From: Arthrobacter citreus
GTDB lineage: Bacteria; Bacillota; Bacilli; Bacillales; Bacillaceae_G
Direction: 5' to 3'
Assembly (NCBI GenBank): GCA_013200995.1
Contig: CP053688.1
Location: forward strand, 620,001 to 684,000
DNA: 64,000 nt
Shown piece by piece: positions 30,916 to 39,283 of this stretch (within the stretch, counting starts at the first letter, position 1; every line of letters begins with the position of its first letter). Below the pieces are notes generated by a model. That model made no database searches and was not told the origin of the DNA. It saw nothing but the letters and a program-made list of their open reading frames with translations. The position numbers and the translations under genes were made by a program.

Positions 30916-31752
30916 TTGAAAAATATAATTGATGTAAACATTGCAAATAAACTACGTTTAAATAAAAATGTTGTTTTCTTAGATTGTCGTTTTCAATTGT
31001 CAGATCCTGAGTACGGTTATAATGCGTATCAGAAAGGTCATATACCGCTTTCTCGTTATGTTGATTTAAATAAAGATCTATCGAGTTCAGTACAAAAACA
31101 TGGAGGCAGACATCCGTTTCCAGATTTAAATGATTTTGGTCATTTATTAGGGGAGCTTGGCATAGATGAGGATTCAATTGTTATTTGTTATGACGATGGA
31201 ACACTAGATAATGCTGCTAGATGTTGGTTTTTATGTAACTTAGTTGGTCATAATTTTACTTTTGTATTAAACGGTGGATATAAAAAATGGGTAGAAAATG
31301 ATTTTGAAGTAACAACCGAAACTGTGGAAGTTTTCCCTAAAAAATTCAACGTTAACAATCAAAAAGACATGATTAGTTCGATGCAGGAAGTTAAACGAAA
31401 TAGCAAGAATGAAGAATTTAATTTAATTGATTCTAGAGAATCTATTCGATACAATGGAGAATTCGAACCAATTGACAGAGTAGCAGGTCATATACCTGGA
31501 GCAAAAAATTCTTTTTGGAAAGATGTTTTAAATGAATCAGGAGAATTTAGAACAAAGGAAGAATTACTAAATCTCTTTAAACCATTCAAAGCTCATAATG
31601 AAACAGTGGTCTATTGTGGCTCGGGCGTAACTGGTTGTGTAAATTATTTAGGATTAATTGAAGCTGGGTATTCAAATGTCAAGCTTTATCCTGGAAGTTT
31701 TAGTGACTGGATATCATACGATGAAAATTTTGTAGAAAAGAAAAATTTATAA
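30916..31752 (+). CDS. Sulfurtransferase with two rhodanese domains
   Basis: 278 residues: an inactive N-terminal rhodanese domain (residues 1-120, DDGTLDNAARCWFLC) and a catalytic one with the active-site loop YCGSGVTGC (Cys near residue 234). The CGSGVT loop is the form seen in 3-mercaptopyruvate sulfurtransferases (CG[S/T]GVT); thiosulfate sulfurtransferases have CRxGxR/T. The start is TTG 30916 with AAGGTGG upstream, spaced a little widely. It sits 21 bases after dynA. Confidence 0.85.
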   Translation: MKNIIDVNIANKLRLNKNVVFLDCRFQLSDPEYGYNAYQKGHIPLSRYVDLNKDLSSSVQKHGGRHPFPDLNDFGHLLGELGIDEDSIVICYDDGTLDNAARCWFLCNLVGHNFTFVLNGGYKKWVENDFEVTTETVEVFPKKFNVNNQKDMISSMQEVKRNSKNEEFNLIDSRESIRYNGEFEPIDRVAGHIPGAKNSFWKDVLNESGEFRTKEELLNLFKPFKAHNETVVYCGSGVTGCVNYLGLIEAGYSNVKLYPGSFSDWISYDENFVEKKNL

Positions 31753-31753
31753 G

Positions 31754-31782
31754 TTGCAAAATAGTTATAGTTGGTATAGAAT
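31754..31782 (+). promoter_or_regulatory. SigA-type promoter of the structured RNA
   Basis: TTGCAA, 17-base spacer, TAGAAT, immediately after the rhodanese stop codon; predicted start near 31789. Confidence 0.7.
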
Positions 31783-31788
31783 GAGAAT

Positions 31789-32008
31789 ACAAATTAACAA
31801 AAACCTGCTGTGTGCGTTGTCAGTTTATGTCTTAAACCAATGATTTAATACAGGAAGACCGATATTTAAGTAACAACATCGTGCCTATTTATAGGAGGAT
31901 GAAAGTTACTTGTGAGGACATCCACCTTGGAGTTCGGTTTACTTAGGCATAAAAGGAATAACGGCATTGGCGGGAAAAAAAACCATTCACATCTTGTGAA
32001 TGGTTTTT
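31789..32008 (+). ncRNA. ssrS: Structured noncoding RNA, best candidate 6S RNA
   Basis: No reading frame of note between a good promoter and a strong terminator. The ends pair (CCTGCTGTGTGCGTTGT at 31804-31820 with ATAACGGCATTGGCGGG near 31960-31974). Inside, AAGTAAC pairs with GTTACTT, CATC with GATG, and CCTAT with ATAGG, giving a long rod with a large central bubble, as in 6S RNA, which binds SigA polymerase in stationary phase. Length about 190 nt without the terminator. The 6S identity is inference from shape and from remembered Bacillus sequences. Confidence 0.55.
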
Positions 32009-32009
32009 T
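31975..32009. terminator. Bidirectional terminator
   Basis: AAACCATTCACA/TGTGAATGGTTT perfect stem with A- and T-runs on both sides; it ends the RNA on the plus strand and overlaps the last codons of the EamA gene on the minus strand. Confidence 0.95.
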
Positions 32010-32922
32010 CTTCTTTATATATTTGTTTTTTATTTTTCTTCTTTCTGATTTGAGTAACAATCGTAGAAATTAAAATTAAGCTACAACCGATTAATCCGAT
32101 TTTCTGAAGTCTTTCTCCACCGTAATAATAACCAGTAATCGCTGCAAAAACAGGTTCAGTTGCAAGTATAATCCCAACTTCCGTTGCACTTATTGTGCGT
32201 TGAGCAAACATTTGAATAATGTAAGCTGTAGCGGTACAAAAAATTGCCGTAAACAAGATCGAAAGTATAAAATATTTATTTGTCCATAATTCTTGATTGT
32301 ATATAACTTGCCAGTCTTCGAAAATTAAAGCACACGTCCAAGAGGCTAAGCCTACAAAAGTAATTTGTACAGTTGCAAGTTGCAATGAACTATAACTTGG
32401 AGAATATTTAGTTGAATAGATTATGTGTAACGCAAATGCAATCGCACTAAAAAAGGAAATAATATCTCCAGAATTAAATTTGGAATTTGTAGAAAGTGTT
32501 AATAAAAATAAACCGATAATTGCAATAATAGCACATAAATTTTCTCGCAAAGTAGGTTTTTTCTTATACTTAAAAAATAATAATAAAGGAACAATTGCTA
32601 CACTGATCCCAATAATAAAACCCGATTTTGATATTGATGTATAATGTAATCCAAAAGTTTGGAATACAAAACCTAGAAATAAAAATAAACCTATTATGAT
32701 TCCAGGAGTTATAAAACCAGCTTTACCACGAAATCTTATTTTATTTTTTCGATTTAAAAAAGTTTGAACGGTAAATAATACGATTGCTGCAACAATAAAG
32801 CGTAATGCATTGAAGGTAAAAGGTTGGACAAAATTAAGTGTTTCCTTGACAATGAATAGCGAAGAACCCCAGATGAAGGACACAATGAGTAGAGAAGAAA
32901 AAGCAAATAATTTATTTTTCAT
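31987..32922 (-). CDS. EamA/DMT-family transporter
   Basis: 311 residues, ten hydrophobic segments in two EamA repeats. The first begins LIVSFIWGSSLFIVKETLNF, with PFTFNALRFIVAA, and the second includes AQRTISATEVGIILATEPVFAA. This is typical of drug/metabolite exporters or uptake permeases; the substrate cannot be told. The C-terminus is short and Lys-rich, with its last codons inside the shared terminator hairpin. ATG 32922 has only a weak GGACTGGA site. Confidence 0.9.
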   Translation of the reverse strand: MKNKLFAFSSLLIVSFIWGSSLFIVKETLNFVQPFTFNALRFIVAAIVLFTVQTFLNRKNKIRFRGKAGFITPGIIIGLFLFLGFVFQTFGLHYTSISKSGFIIGISVAIVPLLLFFKYKKKPTLRENLCAIIAIIGLFLLTLSTNSKFNSGDIISFFSAIAFALHIIYSTKYSPSYSSLQLATVQITFVGLASWTCALIFEDWQVIYNQELWTNKYFILSILFTAIFCTATAYIIQMFAQRTISATEVGIILATEPVFAAITGYYYGGERLQKIGLIGCSLILISTIVTQIRKKKNKKQIYKEEKTIHKM

Positions 32923-32937
32923 ATCGTCCAGTCCTTT

Positions 32938-33318
32938 TTATTTAATGGCTTTTCGAGCAAGTTCATCTGCAACCTTATTGGCGCTTGAGGGTATCCATTT
33001 AATAAAGAAAAGATCAAGTTGATTTATTAAATTTAGTGATTTCTCTATTAAAGGAATAAACAAATCATTTTTAGAATATTTCTTATCAATACTTTCTTCA
33101 ACGATTTTTGAATCTGTTCGGAAAGAAACAATAGAATAATTATTTTTAACACAATAATCTAGTGCAATTAATAATGCGTGAAACTCGGCTTCATGATTAG
33201 ACATAGGATCTAATGGAATACTTAAAAAAACAGGTTCTTTAATTCCTTTTATGAAAATACCTGCACCAGATGGACCAGGATTTCCTTTGGAAGCTCCGTC
33301 AGTATATACTTCAATCAT
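32938..33318 (-). CDS. RNase H-fold protein (RNase HI family, YpdQ-like)
   Basis: 126 residues. It starts MIEVYTDGASKGNPGPSGAG, with the first catalytic Asp, then HEAEFHALLIALDY (Glu), RTDSK (Asp) and the C-terminal VADELARKA (Asp): the complete acidic set for RNA:DNA hybrid cleavage. The position beside ypeP and ypeQ matches B. subtilis ypdQ, whose RNase H activity has been questioned. ATG 33318 has GGAGG six bases upstream; upstream in-frame codons lack a site. Confidence 0.85.
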   Translation of the reverse strand: MIEVYTDGASKGNPGPSGAGIFIKGIKEPVFLSIPLDPMSNHEAEFHALLIALDYCVKNNYSIVSFRTDSKIVEESIDKKYSKNDLFIPLIEKSLNLINQLDLFFIKWIPSSANKVADELARKAIK

Positions 33319-33482
33319 AGTAAACCTCCAACACTTATATATGTTCATTTTAGTATATATTCAAAAAAATTAAAACTTAAATTATGAAATGAAATATGAT
33401 TATTAAAATATTGAATTATTTTATAAACTATAAATTAGAAGTTGACAACCTTTTATAAATAAAAATGGAAAAGGTGTGACGT

Positions 33483-34139
33483 ATGAAGCTAAAAATAATA
33501 TGGAAGTATCAAACTAAAAAGAAATACCAAATTACACTTGATACAGATTGGCTAGAGATAAAAGAAGCTTTACTTTTAGCGGAAGACTTTGAAAGTACTG
33601 GTCGGACAAAAGAAATCATTTTTCTAGATCAATTTGATTCTAGTTGGACAAAAAAACAAGTAATAAAATATTTAAAAGAACTTGAAGAAGAGCCACACAA
33701 TATAACTGTATTTTTTGATGGTGGATTTGATCAGTCTACAAATCGTTCTGGAATAGGCGTGTGTATATACTTTAGTCAAAACGGTAAAGAATATCGAAAA
33801 CGATTTAATGAAAAATTAGATGGACTTTTAACAAATAATGAGGCAGAATTTGCAGCATTAGAAAATGCAATCTTACTATTAGAAGAAATGAATATTACCG
33901 GACAAACAATTATAATAAAAGGTGATTCACAAGTAGTTTTAAATCAAATAAGTGGAGACTGGCCATGTTTTGAAGAGCAACATGAAAGATTTATTAATCG
34001 AATTGAAACAAAATGTAAAAACTTAAAAATAACCTTACAATTAGATCTAATTAAACGAAATGATAATAAAGAAGCTCATAGTCTAGCAACGCAAGCACTT
34101 AAAGGGAATAAGATAATGAGTACGATTGAAGTTACATGA
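33483..34139 (+). CDS. ypeP: RNase H-fold reverse-transcriptase-like protein (YpeP)
   Basis: 218 residues: a 75-residue N-terminal region (YKTKKKYQ-like start, then WLEIKEALLLAEDFE) followed by an RNase H fold, ITVFFDGGFDQSTNRSGIG, TNNEAEFAALENAI, IKGDSQVVL and NKEAHSLA. The catalytic acid positions are mostly present, though the last Asp is replaced by His. AAAGGTG lies upstream of ATG 33483. Divergent from the other RNase H-fold gene and followed by the zinc-finger gene, the order found in B. subtilis. Confidence 0.85.
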   Translation: MKLKIIWKYQTKKKYQITLDTDWLEIKEALLLAEDFESTGRTKEIIFLDQFDSSWTKKQVIKYLKELEEEPHNITVFFDGGFDQSTNRSGIGVCIYFSQNGKEYRKRFNEKLDGLLTNNEAEFAALENAILLLEEMNITGQTIIIKGDSQVVLNQISGDWPCFEEQHERFINRIETKCKNLKITLQLDLIKRNDNKEAHSLATQALKGNKIMSTIEVT

Positions 34140-34153
34140 AGAGGTGAAAACAG

Positions 34154-34342
34154 ATGGAACGCAAAGAAATTTTAGAAGAAATAGATACATTATTAAAAAC
34201 TTATTGCGATGGTTGTTTTGTTTATAAGCATTTTAGAAAAGACCATAGTCAGAAATTCGCTCAATCTTTTTGTATAAACAAATGTACGATTGGAGAAAAA
34301 ATTAAAACGATTGGTCAGCAATTACATCAGACTGCTGAATAA
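34154..34342 (+). CDS. ypeQ: Zinc-finger protein (YpeQ-like)
   Basis: 62 residues with four ligands in CDGCFVYKHFRKDHS then FCINKC. This matches the small zinc-finger family of B. subtilis YpeQ. Role unknown. It starts 14 bases after ypeP with GAGGTG upstream and ends at a compact terminator, so the two form an operon. Confidence 0.8.
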   Translation: MERKEILEEIDTLLKTYCDGCFVYKHFRKDHSQKFAQSFCINKCTIGEKIKTIGQQLHQTAE

Positions 34343-34344
34343 CA

Positions 34345-34373
34345 AAGGAGGTACTAATTATGTACCTTTTTTT
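34345..34373 (+). terminator. Rho-independent terminator
   Basis: AGGTAC/GTACCT stem followed by seven T, right after ypeQ. Confidence 0.85.
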
Positions 34374-34431
34374 GTTGAGAAATAAAATATCAATTAATCA
34401 GCAATCTTTTCAATGTAAAGGAAGCATTATG

Positions 34432-34563
34432 ATGTTGATTTCCACTATAGGATTCTCGCTTTCCATGAGGCGAGACCTGAGCCTCCTCGGCGCGCCTGCG
34501 GGGTCTTTAGCCTTCCCGCTATTCCCATTGAAGTCGAGTATCCTTCCGTTCCAATCATCTTCT
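34432..34563 (-). repeat. GC-rich dispersed repeat of Bacillaceae
   Basis: A sharply GC-rich island in AT-rich DNA, containing GGCGAGACCTGAGCCTCCTC, GGCGCGCCTGCGGGGTCTT and GATTTCCACTATAGGATTCT. Segments such as CCCGCAGGCGCGCCGAGGAGG and GGAAAGCGAG (minus strand) are typical of a repeat seen in many Bacillaceae intergenic regions, of unknown function. A short frame across it (34360-34572) is not a gene. Confidence 0.7.
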
Positions 34564-34623
34564 TTAAAATAAAAAAGTATGCAATAAAAAAACTTATTAA
34601 TCTCATAAAGGAAGTAGACAAAA

Positions 34624-34653
34624 TAAAAAGGCCGTCGATTGTTCCGACAGCCT
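34624..34653 (-). terminator. Rho-independent terminator (minus strand)
   Basis: On the minus strand AGGCTGTCGG ... CGACGGCCT followed by five T; ends the DUF2564 gene. Confidence 0.85.
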
Positions 34654-34668
34654 GAGGTAGGTACTTAA

Positions 34669-34914
34669 TTATATTTGAGCTTCTCGTAATTGTTGCTCAA
34701 CTTGCATTAAATCTTCTTCTTGTTTCACTAAAAACTCTTCATCCAAATCAGTAGCAAGGCCTTTCATTTTTTCAAGCTGTTCTCTTGCTTGAGTGATTGC
34801 AGTTGTTGCATCAGTTAATTGTTGCTCGTCCATGCTCATTGTTGCATAACCTACAAGCTTTTGTGCAGCTTGAACTTTCATTTCTACATCTTCAAAATTA
34901 TTAAAGTTTGACAT
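34669..34914 (-). CDS. ypzA: DUF2564-family protein (YpzA-like)
   Basis: 81 residues, helical. EVEMKVQAAQKLVGYATMSM-like text (here DVEMKVQAAQKLVGYATMSM) followed by AITQAREQLEK matches B. subtilis YpzA. Function unknown; a two-helix coiled-coil is likely. ATG 34914 has GGAGGG upstream. In B. subtilis the gene is beside cspD, as here. Confidence 0.8.
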   Translation of the reverse strand: MSNFNNFEDVEMKVQAAQKLVGYATMSMDEQQLTDATTAITQAREQLEKMKGLATDLDEEFLVKQEEDLMQVEQQLREAQI

Positions 34915-35035
34915 ATTCACCCTCCTTATTTCACTTCGTAGTATTCCCAAATAAATAGGAAAAATGAAGAAGAGCTGTTTTTTTATTAAGTTTTTTTTTG
35001 AATTTTTTCATAGTAAGAAAATAAAAAAGGGAAAA

Positions 35036-35063
35036 ATAAAAAGGACTGAATAAGTCAGTCCTC
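35036..35063 (-). terminator. Rho-independent terminator (minus strand)
   Basis: AGGACTGACTT/AAGTCAGTCCT-type stem on the minus strand followed by T; ends the cold shock gene. Confidence 0.85.
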
Positions 35064-35081
35064 TATGTAGTCAAGTATTAT

Positions 35082-35279
35082 TTATATCTTTACTACGTTA
35101 GCAGCTTGAGGTCCACGGTTACCTTCAACAATGTCAAAAGAAACTTCTGCACCTTCTTCTAATGATTTGAATCCTTCAGTTTGAATAGCTGAGAAATGTA
35201 CGAATACGTCTTCTCCGCCTTCAACTTCGATGAATCCGAAACCTTTTTCATTGTTGAACCATTTTACTTTTCCTTGCAT
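35082..35279 (-). CDS. cspD: Cold shock protein (CspD/CspB family)
   Basis: 65 residues, the standard Csp size. [19 protein letters not shown] and [10 protein letters not shown] carry RNP1 (KGFGFI) and RNP2 (VFVHF). It binds single-stranded RNA and DNA as an RNA chaperone and transcription antiterminator. ATG 35279 has AGGAGG upstream; the longer open frame is not coding. About 110 bases of 5' region precede the start, as usual for thermally controlled csp leaders. Named cspD from its place next to ypzA. Confidence 0.9.
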   Translation of the reverse strand: MQGKVKWFNNEKGFGFIEVEGGEDVFVHFSAIQTEGFKSLEEGAEVSFDIVEGNRGPQAANVVKI

Positions 35280-35465
35280 ATTTCTTTTCCTCCTAAAACA
35301 TTGCACATAAAGCGCGAAAGAATTTCCATTTATTAATACTAAAATAATAAATGTTGAAATTAATATACAACTATTAGGATTATAAGTCAAGTAAGCGCTT
35401 AATCACGAAATATACAATCAATTGACATAAATAATTCATAAATAAAAAAAAGCTTAAAATAAATT

Positions 35466-35481
35466 TGTGAAATAAATCACA
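35466..35481. promoter_or_regulatory. FNR box
   Basis: TGTGAAATAAATCACA, a perfect match to TGTGA-N6-TCACA. Its centre is about 38-42 bases upstream of the start expected from the -10 box TATACT (35499-35504), the usual place for a class II FNR-activated promoter. Confidence 0.7.
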
Positions 35482-35582
35482 AACATAAAAACTCATGCTA
35501 TACTTCAACTGTAGTAAGCAATACAAAATAATTTTAAAGCTAAAAACATGTTTTCACTTTATAAAGAGATGGAGAGATGGAA

Positions 35583-35807
35583 ATGATACATTGCGAATGG
35601 ATTGAATTTCAAATTGAACATGATTTAATAACAGAAGAAAAATTTGAAGAAATGATGAATGATACATTTCAGGCTATGATGGTCGATGAAAATAACTTTC
35701 CTCAATATATATGGACAGCAAATTATGTTGTAATCGTAACAAAGCGAATTAGAATTTTAGAAGAAGTAGAGTTTATACAAATTCCTCGTAACCCCGCGTG
35801 TGAGTAG
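35583..35807 (+). CDS. Small hypothetical protein behind an FNR box
   Basis: 74 residues, acidic, soluble (MIHCEWIEFQIEHDLITEEK start), with no motif recognised. ATG 35583 has GGAG eight bases upstream; ATG 35577 is too close. The perfect FNR box and -10 box upstream predict induction under oxygen limitation. A terminator follows. A small adaptor or regulator for anaerobic growth is possible but unproven. Confidence 0.65.
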   Translation: MIHCEWIEFQIEHDLITEEKFEEMMNDTFQAMMVDENNFPQYIWTANYVVIVTKRIRILEEVEFIQIPRNPACE

Positions 35808-35830
35808 TAGCTAAATGAAGAAACGGTAAA

Positions 35831-35876
35831 AGGGGCTGTCTCATATTGAACTGACATATGGGACCCTCTTTTTAAC
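35831..35876 (+). terminator. Rho-independent terminator
   Basis: AGGGGCTGTCTCATAT/ATATGGGACCCTCT-type stem followed by T. Confidence 0.75.
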
Positions 35877-35878
35877 TA

Positions 35879-35933
35879 GCTTATTGAATCTAGAATGGAC
35901 AGTTTTGCTTATTGAATCTAGAATGGAAAGTTT
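35879..35933 (+). repeat. Two-copy 28-bp tandem repeat
   Basis: GCTTATTGAATCTAGAATGG then ACAGTTTT, repeated once as GCTTATTGAATCTAGAATGG then AAAGTTT; the only mismatch in the first 27 bases is C/A. Followed by about 200 bases without a gene before topB. Confidence 0.85.
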
Positions 35934-36166
35934 CTTCTAGTATATAGTTGATCAATCTATTTTGCGATTTTAATTCAATTTGCAAAAAAGTGAAACTTCC
36001 ACTACCCAAATCACCATTAGAATTACCTATTATTAAATAATCCTTCTTAATACCCTAAGTCGAGCATTTCCTTCCTTTAAATCTTTTCCTGTTTTTACAT
36101 TAGTTATATAATAACTGTATGTACTTAATGAGTTATATAAAAATCAGTTAAATTGTGAGGAATAAA

Positions 36167-38332
36167 ATGAAATTAATAATTGCTGAGAAGCCTGATCAAG
36201 GGTTGAAGCTTGCTGCTCCTTTTAATTTTCAGAAGAAAAAGGGGTTTTTAATCATTCAACCAAATGAGTTTTTTCCAAAAGGCGCTTATTTAACTTGGGC
36301 TATTGGGCATTTATGTGAGTTGTTATCACCTGAAGAATATGATGAGAAGTGGAAAAAATGGTCTTTAAATACTTTACCTATTGTACCTGAGCGTTTTAAG
36401 CATAAAGTATCAAAGGGAAAATGGGATCAATTTTCGATTATAAAGAATTTAGTCCATTTAGATGAAGTGAATGAAATTATACTCGCAGGAGACTGTGAGA
36501 GAGAAGGAGAACATATTGTTCGCCTTATATTAAATTTAGCTGGAAATCGAAAGCCGATGAAAAGGCTTTGGATTTCTTCTTTAACTGAAAATGCGGTTAG
36601 AAAAGGGTTTAGCCAATTATTGGATGAAAATGAAACAAAAAGCTTATTTTTTGAGGCGTATAGTAGAGCTTGTGCCGATTGGTTAGTAGGGATGAATGCA
36701 TCGAGAGTGTATTCACTACATTTACAAAAAAAGGGAATTCAAGATGTATTTTCTTTAGGGAGAGTTCAAACACCTACTCTCGCACTTATAGTGAAAAGAG
36801 AGCTTGAAATTGAAAAGTTTAAATCTGAACCTTACTGGGAGGTATATGCTACATTTCAGTTTGATAAGAAAAAGTTTTTTGGAAAGTGGCATAAAGAATC
36901 AGATTCTAAAATCTCATCTAGTGAATTAGCTACTAAAATTGCTAGTTTTTGTGAAAATAAAATGGCGAAGATTACTGATATTGAACAAGAAAGAAAGGAA
37001 TATCAGCCTCCTTTTCTTTATAATTTATCAACGCTACAAGCTGATGCAAATGCTAAATATAAGTTTTCTCCACAAAAAACTTTAGAAATTGCTCAAAAGC
37101 TTTATGTTAAAGGGAATATATCATATCCGCGTTCCGATTCAAGCTTTATTACAAAGGAAGAGGCGATGATGATCCCCGAGATATTAAAAAAACTCGAAAA
37201 CATTGAGCAATTTTCACAATTTTTCCCTCTTCCAAACGAGTCTATTTTAAATAATAGTCGTTTTGTTAACGAGAAAAAGGTTACCGATCACTATGCAATT
37301 ATTCCAACTGAACAAGTGCCAGCTATTCATAAATTGAATGATGAAGAATTGAAGATATATGAATTAATTGTAAATAGATTAATAAGTGCACATTATCCTA
37401 GTTCAATTTTTGACTATACAACAATTCATACGATAGTAGACGATCGAGCGACTTTTATTTCAAAAGGGAAAATAATGGTTCAAGAAGGCTGGCGTAAAGT
37501 TATTTTTGAAAAAGCAAAAGAAAAAAATAATGAAGAACAAAATTTGCCAATTGTTGAAATTGGACAAGAAGGAATCGTTAAAAAGGCTGAAGTAAAAGAA
37601 AAGAAAACACAAGCTCCTAAAAGATATACAGAGGGACAATTAATAACATTAATGAAATCAGCTGGGAAACATATCGATAATCCTGAATTAACGAAAATCT
37701 TAAATAAAACTGAAGGACTTGGTACAGAAGCAACTAGGGCTGGAATTATCGGTACGTTAAAAAATAGAAAATATATTGAAGTTAAGAAAAATCAGGTTTT
37801 CGCAACTGATAAAGGAAAACTTATTATTTATGCTCTTGGAGAAAATATTTTAACTTCACCTGAAATGACAGCTAAATGGGAGCAACGATTAAGTGAAATT
37901 GGGGACGGGAAAGCAAGTAGTCTTGATTTTATGGAGCAAACAAAAAAATTAACAGAGAAAATAATATTGGATGCATATGAAAATGAGAAAATATGGAATT
38001 TTTCAGAGTTTCGAATTGAAGATATGCAGAATACAAAGTTTGGTCCAAAGAAAAAATCAGCTAGTATTGGAAAATGTTTTAAATGTGAAGGGAAAATGGT
38101 TGATAAAGGGTCTTTTTATGGCTGTGATCAATTCCAAAAGACAAAATGTGATGTGACGATTTCAAAAAAAATATTAGGAAAGTCAATTACAAAATCAGCC
38201 ATGAAGCAATTGCTTAGTGGAGAAACTACTGAAACTATAAAAGGTTTTTCAAAAGATGGTAAAGAATTTGAGGCATCATTAAAATTTAATGAAGCAGGTA
38301 AAATCATGTTTATTCAAAATTCTATAAAATAA
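36167..38332 (+). CDS. topB: DNA topoisomerase III
   Basis: 721 residues, as in B. subtilis TopB (727). Toprim domain with GDCEREGEHI near residue 108, active-site Tyr in GNISYPRSDSS near residue 320, GTEATRAGIIGTL near 525, and a C-terminal zinc finger (CFKCEGKMV ... YGCDQFQKTKCD). A type IA enzyme that passes single strands through a transient 5'-phosphotyrosine break, used in decatenation and recombination. ATG 36167 has GAGG six bases upstream; a GTG four codons earlier overlaps that site. Confidence 0.95.
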   Translation: MKLIIAEKPDQGLKLAAPFNFQKKKGFLIIQPNEFFPKGAYLTWAIGHLCELLSPEEYDEKWKKWSLNTLPIVPERFKHKVSKGKWDQFSIIKNLVHLDEVNEIILAGDCEREGEHIVRLILNLAGNRKPMKRLWISSLTENAVRKGFSQLLDENETKSLFFEAYSRACADWLVGMNASRVYSLHLQKKGIQDVFSLGRVQTPTLALIVKRELEIEKFKSEPYWEVYATFQFDKKKFFGKWHKESDSKISSSELATKIASFCENKMAKITDIEQERKEYQPPFLYNLSTLQADANAKYKFSPQKTLEIAQKLYVKGNISYPRSDSSFITKEEAMMIPEILKKLENIEQFSQFFPLPNESILNNSRFVNEKKVTDHYAIIPTEQVPAIHKLNDEELKIYELIVNRLISAHYPSSIFDYTTIHTIVDDRATFISKGKIMVQEGWRKVIFEKAKEKNNEEQNLPIVEIGQEGIVKKAEVKEKKTQAPKRYTEGQLITLMKSAGKHIDNPELTKILNKTEGLGTEATRAGIIGTLKNRKYIEVKKNQVFATDKGKLIIYALGENILTSPEMTAKWEQRLSEIGDGKASSLDFMEQTKKLTEKIILDAYENEKIWNFSEFRIEDMQNTKFGPKKKSASIGKCFKCEGKMVDKGSFYGCDQFQKTKCDVTISKKILGKSITKSAMKQLLSGETTETIKGFSKDGKEFEASLKFNEAGKIMFIQNSIK

Positions 38333-38413
38333 AATGAACGATAATATAAATTAACTAGTCAATTCTATTTTATATTGCATATACTTATATACAATATAAA
38401 TAGGAGGATTAGA

Positions 38414-38791
38414 GTGAAGGAATTCTATAGCAATGAACAAGTTTTTTTAACTGGTGGAATTGTTCCTTCCGTTTATTCGTTATGCATAGATTGTAATCGG
38501 AAAATTGTACATGTCCTTGATTTAGATCGAGTAGGCACAAGACCGGTATTTGTATCGTTTTCCGACAGTTTTGCCAAAAAAATTTTTGAGCAAATAAGCT
38601 TATCGTCACTTGGAAGTTACTTAGAATACCAATATTTGATTTATACAACTGAAGGTATAGTAACGAAATGGAAAAATAACGAACTTGTTGCTTTAACTAA
38701 TTTAGACGATTGTAAACCAGAATTTCTTAGCTTGATGAAAGAAAGAAGGACTGCATGGTCTAAATACAAAGCTTTATATAATCGAAAATAA
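38414..38791 (+). CDS. Hypothetical protein
   Basis: 125 residues, soluble, beta-rich (VHVLDLDRVGTRPVFVSFSD) with a basic helical end; two Cys (LCIDCNRK) near residue 26. GTG 38414 has AGGAGG six bases upstream. Ends at a clear terminator. No family recognised. Confidence 0.7.
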   Translation: MKEFYSNEQVFLTGGIVPSVYSLCIDCNRKIVHVLDLDRVGTRPVFVSFSDSFAKKIFEQISLSSLGSYLEYQYLIYTTEGIVTKWKNNELVALTNLDDCKPEFLSLMKERRTAWSKYKALYNRK

Positions 38792-38793
38792 AA

Positions 38794-38834
38794 GAAGGAT
38801 TACTCTTGAATAAAATCAAAGAGTAATCCTTTTT
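38794..38834 (+). terminator. Rho-independent terminator
   Basis: AAGGATTACTCTT/AAGAGTAATCCTT stem followed by T. Confidence 0.9.
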
Positions 38835-38914
38835 CTATTGCCTCTGCATATTCCTGTCTTTTCATGTTTTAATTTGTTAAACTATCATCATATCTTAAAA
38901 TAGAAGGTGACAAA

Positions 38915-39283
38915 ATGATTTGCTTTTTAGAAAATACCTTTCAAATAAAATTAGAAAAAAATGAAAAAGGTGATTTTCCAATTATTGTGACGGACGATGG
39001 CATTTTTAGTGAAATTAATCTTAAGGAGAAACCAAGTACATACGTTAAGTTTATCATTAATGAGTATGATGAATTAACGATTGATTGGTATGTTGAAAAT
39101 GAAAATCGATTCTCCGTAAAGAGTTTACAAGTTCATCAAATGATTTTAATTAATGATCATGAGGAAAATTCAATTCAATTTGTTTTAGAACGTTGGCAAT
39201 CAAGAATGTTTAAGATTCAATGGAAACCTAAGTTGCACATCGAATTTGGATTGTATTATGAAGTATGTGATGATTGTGATTAA
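38915..39283 (+). CDS. Hypothetical protein
   Basis: 122 residues, acidic, beta-rich, no membrane segment; ends CDDCD. GAAGGTG lies upstream of ATG 38915. Its stop overlaps the convergent YkvI gene by four bases. No family recognised. Confidence 0.65.
   Translation: MICFLENTFQIKLEKNEKGDFPIIVTDDGIFSEINLKEKPSTYVKFIINEYDELTIDWYVENENRFSVKSLQVHQMILINDHEENSIQFVLERWQSRMFKIQWKPKLHIEFGLYYEVCDDCD

Noticed and set aside
30878..31177. Minus-strand frame over the start of the rhodanese gene
   Set aside because: Shadow of a clearly recognised gene; no start signals.
32423..33022. Plus-strand frames over the EamA gene
   Set aside because: Antisense shadows without ribosome binding sites.
34360..34572. 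70-codon plus-strand frame after ypeQ
   Set aside because: It starts inside the ypeQ terminator and reads through the GC-rich repeat; its protein-like text comes from the repeat's composition.
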